Assembly: GCA_022574295.1 (NCBI GenBank)
Contig: JACZSJ010000014.1
Coordinates: 1-34,773, forward strand
DNA from: Pseudomonadota bacterium
GTDB taxonomy: Bacteria > Pseudomonadota > Gammaproteobacteria > Eutrophobiales > Eutrophobiaceae
Length of the DNA stretch: 34,773 nucleotides
Reading direction: 5' to 3'
The notes beneath the pieces were generated by a model. That model worked only from the letters and a program-made list of their open reading frames with translations, was not told the origin of the DNA and made no database searches. The translations under genes were made by a program, and so were the position numbers. This document shows positions 16,792 to 25,323 of the stretch, one piece after another (position 1 is the first letter of the stretch; each line of letters opens with the position of its first letter).

Positions 16792-17100
16792 TACAAACTT
16801 TTTAACATTAATATTATTGCAGTGTGTCAATAATTGAATAAAGAGGTGATCCCTCTACAATCAGGATCAGGATTTGGCTTGATTAAATACTCGATTAACA
16901 GACCTGAACCAGTTCACATTTTTCTATAATAACTTGTGACATCGCTTGCAATTTTTCCAGAAATAATTGAAATCATGCCTATAAGCGGTCATATTCTGAG
17001 AACATTGATGAAAAGAGTGAAATCATTTTTTCACACGAATATAATGACCGACGATAAATAATGAGCTAATCCAGATTTAGGTAACCCAGAGCAAAGAACA
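16792..17100 (+). promoter_or_regulatory. Non-coding 309-nt leader before the tandem CNB gene
   Basis: No gene is visible. It contains a TATAAT at 16925-16930 (poor -35, ACCTGA at 17 nt) and a GTGAAA/TTTCAC hairpin near 17018-17035. The downstream gene lacks a strong Shine-Dalgarno. If the -10 is real, the leader would be about 165 nt long, but this is a weak assignment. Confidence 0.25.
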
Positions 17101-17952
17101 ATGACAGTTTCACTTGACGATCCAGAATTATTACACAGCATTCCTCTATTCAAATCACTCAGTGATGATGATTTGCTAGACATAATTAATTCCCCAGAAA
17201 ATGGTATCGAGGACTATGGTCAGCGGGAAATCATCGTGCGAGAAGCCGAGGTTGGAGACTGTATGTACATCGTTTTGGATGGCTTTGTCGAAGTCACTAT
17301 CCGTAGTAGTGCCTCAGATCGCGAAGTAGGTATCGCAACGTTACGACCAGGGGATTTCTTTGGTGAACAATCACTCTTGCCCTGTGGGACTGGTAGAAGA
17401 AATGCCAGTGTCAGGGCACTTCATTCCGCAAAAGTTTTTCGCATTGATAAAAAATATGTGCTACTCGGAATCAAGCGTGATGATGAAGATATTGATGATA
17501 CCGATTCTGAAGATACAACCGTCATAAATGCAAAATTTGAACCTGATGAAGTCCGTGACCTAATCATGGACATGCGTCTGTTTAAATATCTTAATACTCA
17601 GGAACTCGCAACCATCAGGGACTGGACTGAAGTTGTCTCATTTGGGCCCGGTGATTTTGTCGTCAAGAAATTTCAGAAAGGTGAGCATCTCTTTGTTGTC
17701 CTCGATGGTACTGTTGAAGTATTCACTTTGGATGATGACGGAGAAGTCATCGTTCTTGCCGAACTAAAGGCCGGAGAATTCTTTGGTGAACAGGCACTCA
17801 TGCCTGACAATAAAGGCAAACGCAATGCTTTCGTCAGAGCAAACCATAAAACAAGAATGATAAAAATACCCAAGGAATATTTCAGGTTGATCCTTTCCCG
17901 AGACAAGGAGATTGAAGCCCAACTCAGAGCTATTCACGATAGCCGCCAATAG
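17101..17952 (+). CDS. Protein with two tandem cyclic-nucleotide-binding domains and no effector domain
   Basis: The 283-residue soluble protein consists of two cNMP-binding-type beta-roll domains (about 12-125 and 155-270). They share GxxxxIVLDGxVEV, a phosphate-binding-cassette-like loop (FGEQSLLPCGTGRRNAS at 87-103; FGEQALMPDNKGKRNAF at 228-244) and a terminal helix. The cassettes keep the Gly-Glu and Arg positions of cAMP-binding loops but have a 2-3 residue insertion compared with the PKA-type FGELALxxxxPRAAT. The linker (125-145) is very acidic. There is no DNA-binding, kinase or channel domain. The layout recalls PKA regulatory subunits, but ligand and partner are unknown. A terminator-like structure follows. 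Confidence 0.82.
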   Translation: MTVSLDDPELLHSIPLFKSLSDDDLLDIINSPENGIEDYGQREIIVREAEVGDCMYIVLDGFVEVTIRSSASDREVGIATLRPGDFFGEQSLLPCGTGRRNASVRALHSAKVFRIDKKYVLLGIKRDDEDIDDTDSEDTTVINAKFEPDEVRDLIMDMRLFKYLNTQELATIRDWTEVVSFGPGDFVVKKFQKGEHLFVVLDGTVEVFTLDDDGEVIVLAELKAGEFFGEQALMPDNKGKRNAFVRANHKTRMIKIPKEYFRLILSRDKEIEAQLRAIHDSRQ

Positions 17953-17971
17953 TCATTCCAGCAGCATTTGA

Positions 17972-18020
17972 TTGTTACCTTTGTCAGAAAGATAACAACG
18001 GCATCAAACCGCCGTCTTTA
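17972..18020 (+). terminator. Two adjacent hairpins after the tandem CNB gene
   Basis: The first hairpin is TTGTTA-c-CTTT / AAAG-a-TAACAA (17972-17998, 5-nt loop). The second is ACGGC / GCCGT (17998-18015) followed by CTTTAATT. Together they probably end transcription of the CNB gene. The U-tract is short, so efficiency is uncertain. Confidence 0.5.
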
Positions 18021-18069
18021 ATTGCTGGTCTCATTAATTCTAAATCATTCGCTTTAACGCTATAGCTGT

Positions 18070-18075
18070 TACAAT
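18070..18075 (+). promoter_or_regulatory. -10 box immediately before yadG (possible leaderless transcript)
   Basis: TACAAT ends 7 nt before the GTG start codon at 18083, so transcription from it would begin at or next to the start codon. No Shine-Dalgarno is present between them, and no good -35 is visible. Confidence 0.35.
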
Positions 18076-18082
18076 ATTTTTT

Positions 18083-19006
18083 GTGAAAGCGTTAAAAATT
18101 TCAAACCTTAAAAAAACCTACCGGGGAGGTCTGCAAGCTTTAAAAGGAATAGATCTTGAAGTTGATGAAGGAGATTTCTTTGCTCTGCTTGGACCGAATG
18201 GCGCAGGTAAATCAACGACCATTGGCATCATCACATCTCTTGTGAACAAAACTGAAGGCACGATTAGTGTTTTTGATCTTGATATAGATTCTCATTCTGT
18301 TGAAGCAAAATCATTAATTGGTGTAGCACCCCAGGAAGTCAATTTTTCACAATTTGAAAATCCACTCGAGATTTTACTCAATCAGGCCGGATATTACGGC
18401 ATAAACCGTAAGTTAGCTTATCACCGCGCTGAAAAATATCTGTGCGAGCTCGGGTTATGGGAAAAACGAAATGATCCATCTCGTACATTATCGGGTGGGT
18501 TCAAACGTAGATTAATGATCGCTCGTGCCTTAGTCCATGAACCAAAATTACTGATACTCGATGAACCGACTGCCGGGGTTGATGTCGAGTTACGGCGCTC
18601 AATGTGGGATTTTCTTATTGATATAAATAAACAGGGCACCACTATTGTTTTAACAACACATTATCTGGAAGAAGCGGAAAATCTTTGTAAAAACGTAGCC
18701 ATTATTGATAAAGGAAATATCATCGAGAATACCTCGGTTAAATCGCTATTATCAAAACTAGATATTGAGACCTTTATTTTAGATCTAAAAGAGCCCCAGA
18801 CAACCCCCCCGATAATTAGTAATTATGTTTACCATATGCTCGATCAATCAACATTACAAATAGATATCTCCAAGCAACAAGGTCTTAATAACTTATTCAA
18901 ACAGCTTTCTGCCCTGAACATTGAAATCCTCAGCATGCGCAATAAATATAATCGGCTTGAAGAATTGTTCATTAGCCTTCTGGAAGATAACAGTACTAAT
19001 AAATAA
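18083..19006 (+). CDS. yadG: ABC transporter ATP-binding protein YadG
   Basis: This is the nucleotide-binding subunit of an ABC-2 type exporter. The 307-residue product is collinear with E. coli YadG (308). It has Walker A GPNGAGKST (37-45), signature LSGGF (136-140), Walker B LLILDE (156-161), the H-loop TTHYLEEAE and the family tail NKYNRLEELFISLLE. The substrate of YadGH is not established. The start is GTG with no Shine-Dalgarno; its position agrees with the E. coli protein. The permease gene follows after 25 nt. It is the ATPase half of a two-gene exporter within the plus-strand block. Confidence 0.93.
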   Translation: MKALKISNLKKTYRGGLQALKGIDLEVDEGDFFALLGPNGAGKSTTIGIITSLVNKTEGTISVFDLDIDSHSVEAKSLIGVAPQEVNFSQFENPLEILLNQAGYYGINRKLAYHRAEKYLCELGLWEKRNDPSRTLSGGFKRRLMIARALVHEPKLLILDEPTAGVDVELRRSMWDFLIDINKQGTTIVLTTHYLEEAENLCKNVAIIDKGNIIENTSVKSLLSKLDIETFILDLKEPQTTPPIISNYVYHMLDQSTLQIDISKQQGLNNLFKQLSALNIEILSMRNKYNRLEELFISLLEDNSTNK

Positions 19007-19031
19007 ACTTGAAACTTTTGTCAATCTATTC

Positions 19032-19805
19032 ATGAATACTAATTTATATCTAACTGCATTTAAAACCATTGTTATCAAAGAGGTGAGTCGATTTGCTCGC
19101 ATCTGGATTCAAACTATTTTGCCTCCTGCAGTCAGCATGACACTTTATTTCGTAATATTTGGCAACCTGATAGGACCACGAATTGGCACAATGGAAGGCT
19201 TTGATTATATCCAATATATCGCGCCCGGTATTATTATGATGTCTATCATCAATAGTGCTTATGCTAATGTTGTATCGTCTTTCTTTGGGGCCAAGTTTCA
19301 ACGGCACATTGAGGAAATGCTTGTTGCACCAATCCCCAATCTCGTCATACTCAGCGGCTATATCACCGGTGGGGTTGCTCGAGGCATGATGGTGGGATTT
19401 GTTGTCACTCTGGTTGCTCTGTTTTTTACCGAACTGCATATTGAACATCCAGTGATTGTGGTTAGCGTCGTGCTACTCACATCGATTCTTTTTTCCCTTG
19501 CAGGATTTATCAACGGAATTTTTGCCAAGAATTTTGACGACATTGCCATCATTCCATCTTTTGTGCTCACCCCACTTATTTATCTTGGTGGTGTCTTTTA
19601 TTCCATCAATTTATTGCCTGAAATCTGGCAATTGATTTCAAAGTTTAATCCGATCTTGTACATGGTCAATGCATTTCGTTATGGCATGCTTGGTGTGTCA
19701 GATATTAACATTCAAACTGCGTTTGTAATCATAATAATATTCAATGTCGTACTATTCAGTTTATGTCTTTATTTATTAAACAAAGGGATTGGTATTAAAA
19801 GCTAG
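19032..19805 (+). CDS. yadH: ABC-2 type transporter permease YadH
   Basis: The 257-residue membrane protein matches E. coli YadH (256) throughout: RIWIQTILPPAVSMTLYFVIFGNLIG, GIIMMSIINSAYANVVSSFFGAKFQRHIEEMLVAPIP, FVLTPLIYLGGVFYSINLLPEIWQ and a terminal RGIGIKS-like end. About six membrane segments are expected. The frame is open upstream into yadG to 18921, but homology starts at the ATG at 19032, 25 nt after the yadG stop. It works with YadG as an exporter of unknown substrate. It converges on queD with a 43-nt gap that shows no clear terminator. Confidence 0.93.
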   Translation: MNTNLYLTAFKTIVIKEVSRFARIWIQTILPPAVSMTLYFVIFGNLIGPRIGTMEGFDYIQYIAPGIIMMSIINSAYANVVSSFFGAKFQRHIEEMLVAPIPNLVILSGYITGGVARGMMVGFVVTLVALFFTELHIEHPVIVVSVVLLTSILFSLAGFINGIFAKNFDDIAIIPSFVLTPLIYLGGVFYSINLLPEIWQLISKFNPILYMVNAFRYGMLGVSDINIQTAFVIIIIFNVVLFSLCLYLLNKGIGIKS

Positions 19806-19848
19806 AGGTAGGCGCCCCCAGTATAAAAATGACAGATAACAACAACGA

Positions 19849-20205
19849 CTATTCCCCTCGATAGACGCATCCCGAAGTACAAGTTTCCTTAACAATAATT
19901 TTCTTTAGCTGTGGCAAGCCGGGTAATAGCTTTTGCCATACCCATTGCGCCAGATTCTCGCTGGTAGGATTTTCTAAACCCTCAATATCATTTAGATAAT
20001 GATGATCCAGTTTCTCGAAAACAGGCTTGAAACTATTTTTTATCTGTGCGAAATCCATTACCCAACCCTGTTGCGGATCAACATCGCCTTCAACATGGAC
20101 TTCTATCCTGAAAGAATGGCCGTGCAATCTTTTACATTTGTGACCTTCAGGAACATTAGGTAAAAGATGTGCTGCCTCAATTGTAAATTCCTTATATATG
20201 TTCAT
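19849..20205 (-). CDS. queD: 6-carboxy-5,6,7,8-tetrahydropterin synthase QueD
   Basis: QueD converts 7,8-dihydroneopterin triphosphate to 6-carboxytetrahydropterin, the second step towards preQ0 and queuosine. The 118-residue product (E. coli 121) shows the zinc ligands His13, His28 and His30 (LHGHSF), catalytic Cys24 ([11 protein letters not shown]), the DHH triad at 67-69 (LDHHYLND), NPTSEN and substrate-anchoring Glu107 (VKETCTSGC). It lies 73 nt downstream of dat on the same strand. No other queuosine genes are in the window, so it is either a stray end-of-operon gene or an independent unit. Confidence 0.92.
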   Translation of the reverse strand: MNIYKEFTIEAAHLLPNVPEGHKCKRLHGHSFRIEVHVEGDVDPQQGWVMDFAQIKNSFKPVFEKLDHHYLNDIEGLENPTSENLAQWVWQKLLPGLPQLKKIIVKETCTSGCVYRGE

Positions 20206-20278
20206 TTATATATCCATTGCCAAACTATCTCATTATTTTCCCAGGCTGATTTCTCTATCTAATTCTCCGGTCGATTCA

Positions 20279-21139
20279 TCAAACAACATTTGTCATGTCA
20301 GTTTTAAATGCCTGATAAATTTCTGATGCTTGTTGCCATACTTCACCAGGGCGACCCGTCCCAACAGGATTGTTATCCAGACTTATCACAGGCACTATCT
20401 CCCAGGTGGAACTGGTAATCCATATTTCATCAGCCTGTTTTAACTCTGTCTCCTTGATTGCAACCTCTTCACATGGAATACCTGATTCGGTTAATAATTC
20501 AACAACCAGATCTCTTGTGATTCCTGGCAGCAAGCTACCATCTTTTGGCGGGGTTTTCACAATACCGTTTTTGACAATAAATACGTTGCTTGCCGCACCC
20601 TCCGTGATATAACCATCTTTGACCAATATTGCTTCAGTTGCGCCTGCATCCCTTGCTTTATGTCGTAGCATAACACTAGGCAGTAAAGTGATGGCCTTGA
20701 TATGACAATATTTCCATCTTATATCTTCTTCTATGATTGCTGATATTCCTGCAGAACGATCGTATTCAGGTAAGGGCCTGCACATTGCAAATACGGTTTG
20801 TTTGGTAGCAATATCAATTGCGTGATCTCTTTCTGAAATTCCTCTGGTTACTTGCATATATAAAGACAGATCATTCCCAGTATTCTTGCCCGAATTCTTT
20901 TCAACCAATTTGCACAATATTTCCTGCCACTGTTCTAACGTATAAGGCCTGTCTATATAAACCTCATCAAGGCTATTATTCAGTCTCTCAAGATGTTCCC
21001 TCATTCTGAAAATATGGCCTTTATAGACAGGGATCACCTCATAAACGCCATCACCAAAGGTAAATCCACGATCCAGAACGGAGATTTTTGCGTCTTCAAT
21101 CGGCAAGTATTGGCCATTAAGATAAACAATATAAGACAT
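20279..21139 (-). CDS. dat: D-amino acid aminotransferase (class IV PLP enzyme)
   Basis: The enzyme interconverts D-alanine and 2-oxoacids with D-glutamate or other D-amino acids, supplying or recycling D-amino acids for peptidoglycan. From the ATG at 21137-21139 it has 286 residues. It has the fold-type IV features: LDRGFTFGDGVYEVIPVYKG at the N-terminus, PLP-binding Lys148 in HIKAITLLP, EGAASNVFIV and LLPGITRDLVVELL. A TTG five codons upstream is open but unsupported by a ribosome-binding site. It starts 7 nt after the dacC stop. Such aminotransferase genes often lie between dacC and ybeD in gammaproteobacteria. A branched-chain aminotransferase is less likely given the context. Confidence 0.88.
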   Translation of the reverse strand: MSYIVYLNGQYLPIEDAKISVLDRGFTFGDGVYEVIPVYKGHIFRMREHLERLNNSLDEVYIDRPYTLEQWQEILCKLVEKNSGKNTGNDLSLYMQVTRGISERDHAIDIATKQTVFAMCRPLPEYDRSAGISAIIEEDIRWKYCHIKAITLLPSVMLRHKARDAGATEAILVKDGYITEGAASNVFIVKNGIVKTPPKDGSLLPGITRDLVVELLTESGIPCEEVAIKETELKQADEIWITSSTWEIVPVISLDNNPVGTGRPGEVWQQASEIYQAFKTDMTNVV

Positions 21140-21146
21140 GATAGTT

Positions 21147-22286
21147 TTACTCAAAGAGTAATAAAAAATTATCCTTTAAACGAACGATAACACTACCTTC
21201 ATTAACAGACTGTAATGCAATTAATTTTGCATCAGCGATATCTTCATCAGCAAGAGTGATTTTCAGATTTCCCAGTACATTGCCCCTGTTTACAGGGGCA
21301 ATATATTTTTCTGAAAGATTAAATTCTGTCTTTAGCTGATTTTTCTGTCCCCTGGGAAAGGTTACGTATAGATCGGCATCTAAGCCAAGGACCAGTTCTT
21401 CTGTATCGCCTTTCCATATTTTCACGGAAGTAATATTTTCATTTGCACCATATAGTCTCTGTGTCTCATAGAACCGGAAACCATAAGCAAGTAATGACTG
21501 GGTCGCTTTCGCCCTTGCACCTTCACTTTCAGCACCCATTACCACAGAGATAAGCCGCATATTTTCCTTTTTTGACGATGCCACCAGGCAAAAACCCGCA
21601 GCCTCTGTGTGACCCGTTTTAATCCCATCTACATCTGGATCACGCCAAAGCAATTTATTTCTGTTTTGTTGGGTTATTTTGTTGAACGTGAATTCCTTTA
21701 CAGAATGTAAAGCATATATTTCAGGGGCGTTCCTGATTAGAGCATCTGCAAGAATTGCCATGTCCTTTGCCGTCGTATAATGCTGTTCATCCGGCAAACC
21801 TGTACTATTAATAAAATGACTGTTAGTCATCCCCAGCTTAGTTGCATATTGATTCATGAGTTCTGCAAATACATCTTCACTTCCAGATATATGTTCAGCC
21901 AGAGCGACACTTGCATCGTTTCCAGATTGGATGATGACACCTTTCAATAGATCACCAACGGATACTTTTTTATTCACTTCAATAAACATGCGTGAACCGG
22001 GCGTCTTCCAGGCCTTTTTACTCACTAACACCTCATCATCCAACGTAACCCTGCCTGATTCTAATTCATTTGCAACAACATAGACTGTCATCATCTTGGT
22101 CAGGCTTGCTGGCGAGATTTTCTGATCAATATTCCTCGAAGCAAGAATTTTTCCACTATCAAAGTCCTGAAGAAGATATGCGCTCGCCTTAATGCCTGGA
22201 GGCGCGGGAATTGCCGTCACACCTGCGCAAACGAAGCCACTAAAAAGTAATTGCCCGATCAGGGATATTAATATTTTTTTAATCAT
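21147..22286 (-). CDS. dacC: D-alanyl-D-alanine carboxypeptidase (PBP5/6 family)
   Basis: This low-molecular-weight penicillin-binding protein removes the terminal D-Ala of peptidoglycan pentapeptides. The 379-residue precursor has a signal peptide (1-25, MIKKILISLIGQLLFSGFVCAG). The catalytic motifs are SLTK (61-64), SGN (121-123) and KTG (223-225), followed by a C-terminal beta-domain. It ends in an amphipathic membrane-anchor helix (VIVRLKDNFLLLFE). It sits between rlpA and dat in the elongation cluster, and the released D-Ala could feed Dat. It could equally be called dacA; family members are hard to separate by sequence. Confidence 0.93.
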   Translation of the reverse strand: MIKKILISLIGQLLFSGFVCAGVTAIPAPPGIKASAYLLQDFDSGKILASRNIDQKISPASLTKMMTVYVVANELESGRVTLDDEVLVSKKAWKTPGSRMFIEVNKKVSVGDLLKGVIIQSGNDASVALAEHISGSEDVFAELMNQYATKLGMTNSHFINSTGLPDEQHYTTAKDMAILADALIRNAPEIYALHSVKEFTFNKITQQNRNKLLWRDPDVDGIKTGHTEAAGFCLVASSKKENMRLISVVMGAESEGARAKATQSLLAYGFRFYETQRLYGANENITSVKIWKGDTEELVLGLDADLYVTFPRGQKNQLKTEFNLSEKYIAPVNRGNVLGNLKITLADEDIADAKLIALQSVNEGSVIVRLKDNFLLLFE

Positions 22287-22330
22287 AGAAGTCTAGCTCA
22301 CTTGCTTACAAGTTATTTCATATAAATGTT

Positions 22331-23185
22331 TTAGTTAATGACAATATGGTGCTCAGATCCATTAAGCTGAATTAATTTCTGAACTATCTTATCTGCAATA
22401 GCCACATCTGATAGTGGCCCTATTCTCACTCTATAGAGTGTTCTGTTGTCAATCACCACCTGGCTTATTTTTACCAGTGCATTGCCGATGACATTTAATT
22501 TTCTACGTAGACTTTCCGCATTATCTAACTCAGAAAAAGCCCCCACCTGTATGAAAAAATAACCCGGCGAATATTCAGGAGAGATAGTTTCAATGGCAGC
22601 GCCCCTTTCCCCAGAAGTATATCCTGGCTGCACTACACGTATTTTTACTAATGCAGTCCCCTTGGCAACAACATCAAGTTTTGTTGCGGCTGCATAAGAC
22701 AAATCGATAATCCTGTTCTCATGAAAGGGGCCTCTGTCATTCACCTTTACAACTACTTTTTTGCCATTCTCCAGATTGGTTACTTCAACATAGGCAGGCA
22801 ATATTAACGTCTTATGTGCTGCTGTCATTGTATACATATTATAGCTCTCACCGGACGATGTTCGCTTACCATGAAATTTCTTGCCGTACCATGATGCAAT
22901 CCCCTGCTGGCTAAATCCTCTATTGTCATTCATCACATAATAACGTTTATCAAAGACAACATAAGATTCTGGATTTCCATATTTACTTCTTGTTTCCAAT
23001 TTTGGTACAGCATCAGGGACAGATGAAACATCCACATGTTTCTCGGGGGCACTATCACGCTCGACTGTGACATAAGAACACCCGGCTAATGTCACAATAA
23101 CGAATGCCAAAAATATTAATAATGGACAAATATACCTATCCAGAGTTGGTCTGAATAAGACCCTATTGTATATTTTGTTTTTCAA
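22331..23185 (-). CDS. rlpA: Rare lipoprotein A-type septal-ring lytic transglycosylase with SPOR domain
   Basis: RlpA cleaves peptide-free (denuded) glycan strands and localises to the septum through its SPOR domain. The product has a lipoprotein signal with lipobox LAGC (Cys36). A double-psi beta-barrel domain covers about 90-185 (GIASWYGKKFHGKRTSSGE, VVVKVNDRGPFHENRIIDLS). A C-terminal SPOR domain covers about 205-284 (GYFFIQVGAFSELDNAESLRRKL). No ATG precedes the signal peptide. TTG at 23183-23185, overlapping mltB by 23 nt, gives 284 residues and is the most plausible start, presumably coupled to mltB translation. The order mrdA-rodA-mltB-rlpA-dacC is conserved. Confidence 0.92.
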   Translation of the reverse strand: MKNKIYNRVLFRPTLDRYICPLLIFLAFVIVTLAGCSYVTVERDSAPEKHVDVSSVPDAVPKLETRSKYGNPESYVVFDKRYYVMNDNRGFSQQGIASWYGKKFHGKRTSSGESYNMYTMTAAHKTLILPAYVEVTNLENGKKVVVKVNDRGPFHENRIIDLSYAAATKLDVVAKGTALVKIRVVQPGYTSGERGAAIETISPEYSPGYFFIQVGAFSELDNAESLRRKLNVIGNALVKISQVVIDNRTLYRVRIGPLSDVAIADKIVQKLIQLNGSEHHIVIN

Positions 23186-24209
23186 CAGCAGTTTCTTTCT
23201 CGTATTCTATTTTGATTGATTCGGATAATTGATATACGGCCATGGCATACAATGCGCTGTGATTATACCGCGTAATGACATAAAAGTTATGCAGTCCAAG
23301 CCAGTAATCATAGTGATCCTTCTGCTCAAATTTCAAAACTTTCAGCAAAACAGTATCCGGGATATCCTGATTAAAAATAAGACCATATTTTTTCAATTCA
23401 TGCGGTCTGATATGTGGTTTCAGATCGTTATTTATTATTTCATTCACTCTATTCCCTGTGATACTGACAGGGAATGTAACCAGTTTGCCTGTTTCCCAGC
23501 CATGGCGATTAAAATAATTTGCAACACTGCCGATTGCATCGATCGGATTCAGCCATAGATCCTTCTTTCCATCTGAATCAAAATCCACGGCATATTCCCG
23601 GTAGCTGCTGGAAATAAATTGCGGGATCCCCATCGCACCTGCATATGACCCTTTCAATGACAATGGATCAATATTCTGCTCCCTGGTTAACAGCAAAAAC
23701 TGCTCCAGCTCACCACGAAAAAAATCAGCACGCTTTGGATAATGAAAAGCGAGTGTAGCCAGGGAATCCATCACTTTATCTTTACCTTTATACTGGCCGT
23801 ACTGTGTTTCAACGCCAATGATAGAGATAATTATTTGTGGCGGGATACCATAGACATCTTCCGCTCTATTCAAGGATGCTTCATGCTTTTTCCAGAATCT
23901 GACACCTTTTTTAATACGAGTATCTTTTAAAAAGATGCGACGATATTGATACCATGCCAAATCTTCAGCGGGCTGTGACATCGCAAGTAAAACTTTATCT
24001 GAATACTTCGTCCCACCGAATAATATTCTTAAGCTGTTTGTATCAAAACCATGCTTGGTCACCATTTTATCAATAAATTGATTTACCAGATCGGAGTCCA
24101 ATGATTTAGTAAATCCTATACCTGGCAATATCAATATTAAAATCACACTGCTTCTTAATAAGTGACACATACATTTTCCCGGTCGAACAAACATATTTAT
24201 TAATTTCAT
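23163..24209 (-). CDS. mltB: Membrane-bound lytic murein transglycosylase B
   Basis: MltB cleaves the MurNAc-GlcNAc bond of peptidoglycan with formation of 1,6-anhydroMurNAc. The 348-residue product has an N-terminal hydrophobic signal (about 18-34) with no clear lipobox, so it may be a secreted or anchored form. The catalytic domain has Glu134 in GVETQYG. Conserved blocks are GSYAGAMGIPQFISSSYREYAVDFDSDGKKDLW, NPIDAIGSVANYFNRHGW and YNHSALYAMAVYQLSE. It starts 13 nt after the rodA stop and overlaps rlpA by 23 nt. Confidence 0.94.
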   Translation of the reverse strand: MKLINMFVRPGKCMCHLLRSSVILILILPGIGFTKSLDSDLVNQFIDKMVTKHGFDTNSLRILFGGTKYSDKVLLAMSQPAEDLAWYQYRRIFLKDTRIKKGVRFWKKHEASLNRAEDVYGIPPQIIISIIGVETQYGQYKGKDKVMDSLATLAFHYPKRADFFRGELEQFLLLTREQNIDPLSLKGSYAGAMGIPQFISSSYREYAVDFDSDGKKDLWLNPIDAIGSVANYFNRHGWETGKLVTFPVSITGNRVNEIINNDLKPHIRPHELKKYGLIFNQDIPDTVLLKVLKFEQKDHYDYWLGLHNFYVITRYNHSALYAMAVYQLSESIKIEYEKETAVEKQNIQ

Positions 24210-24222
24210 ATTTCAGACTGAT

Positions 24223-25323
24223 TTAGCTGGATAGTATTCTTCTGTGCGTATGAATTGACATCAGAATACCGAAAGCCACCATCAATGTGACCATCGATGT
24301 GCCACCATGGCTAATTAAAGGCAATGGCACACCCACTACCGGTAACTGACCTATCACCATACCCATATTAACGAAGATATAGACAAAAAATGTCAGTGTC
24401 AGTGCGGCGGCAAGTAATTTTCCGTAAGTCTGTTGTGCATTAGCAGCTATATATAAACCACGTGCAATAATGAATAGATAAATACACAGTAGAAGTAATA
24501 CACCCATCAGGCCAAACTCTTCACAATACACAGCAAAAATAAAATCAGTCGAACGCTCTGGTAAAAATTCAAGATGAGATTGCGTACCATTCAACCAGCC
24601 CTTACCGTAAATTCCACCTGAACCGACTGCAATCATGGATTGAATGATGTGGTACCCAGCACCTAGTGGATCCTGTTCCGGGTTAAACAGTGTTAATACA
24701 CGACGTTTCTGATAATCGTGCATAAAATACCAGAGTATCGGCGCGCACATACTACAGAGAGCACCAAATATCAGAATAATTTTCCAACGTATCCCGGCGA
24801 TAAATAATACAGAAAGACCCGCAGTTGCAACCAGTAATGAGGTCCCCAGATCAGGTTGTTTCGCAATTAAAGCGACAGGAATAATTATCATCAACCCGAC
24901 AATGATTATGTTGCCGATATTTGGCGGCAATGTTTTGTTGGCAAGGTACCAGGCTACGACCATAGGCACAGACAATTTCATTAACTCGGAAGGTTGAAAT
25001 CTGAAAAACCCCAGATCTAGCCAACGTTGTGCTCCTTTTCCAACATGCCCCACCCATAACACCGTTACCAGCGTGGCAATGCCGGCGATAAAAAGCCATA
25101 GGGACCATCTTTCTATGACAGCTGGGGGTAATTGCGCAACTAAAAACATGAATACGAAAGCCACCCCCATCCGCGTCGCCTGCCTGATGATAATACCGAG
25201 ATCTTCCCCGCCAGCACTGTAAAGTACCATTAAGCCTAAACCACATAACACCAGTAACCCAAAGCATAGAGGCACGTCCAGATGAAGTCGTTTGGAGAGT
25301 GACTGCTGTTCAAAAGGTTTCAT
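24223..25323 (-). CDS. rodA: Rod-shape peptidoglycan glycosyltransferase RodA
   Basis: RodA is the SEDS-family polymerase that makes glycan strands for cell elongation with PBP2. The 366-residue protein is an integral membrane protein (about 10 segments). It has family blocks GAQRWLDLGFFRFQPSELMKL, KQPDLGTSLLVA, GSGGIYGKGWLNGTQSHLEFLPERSTDFIFAVYCEEFG and PVVGVPLPLISHGGTSM. Its ATG overlaps the mrdA stop by 4 nt (ATGA), a sign of translational coupling to its partner transpeptidase. It corresponds to E. coli mrdB. Confidence 0.97.
   Translation of the reverse strand: MKPFEQQSLSKRLHLDVPLCFGLLVLCGLGLMVLYSAGGEDLGIIIRQATRMGVAFVFMFLVAQLPPAVIERWSLWLFIAGIATLVTVLWVGHVGKGAQRWLDLGFFRFQPSELMKLSVPMVVAWYLANKTLPPNIGNIIIVGLMIIIPVALIAKQPDLGTSLLVATAGLSVLFIAGIRWKIILIFGALCSMCAPILWYFMHDYQKRRVLTLFNPEQDPLGAGYHIIQSMIAVGSGGIYGKGWLNGTQSHLEFLPERSTDFIFAVYCEEFGLMGVLLLLCIYLFIIARGLYIAANAQQTYGKLLAAALTLTFFVYIFVNMGMVIGQLPVVGVPLPLISHGGTSMVTLMVAFGILMSIHTHRRILSS

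Noticed and set aside
18921-19031. A longer yadH starting inside yadG
   Set aside because: The extra 37 residues overlap yadG in another frame and have no counterpart in YadH; the ATG at 19032 agrees with the family start.
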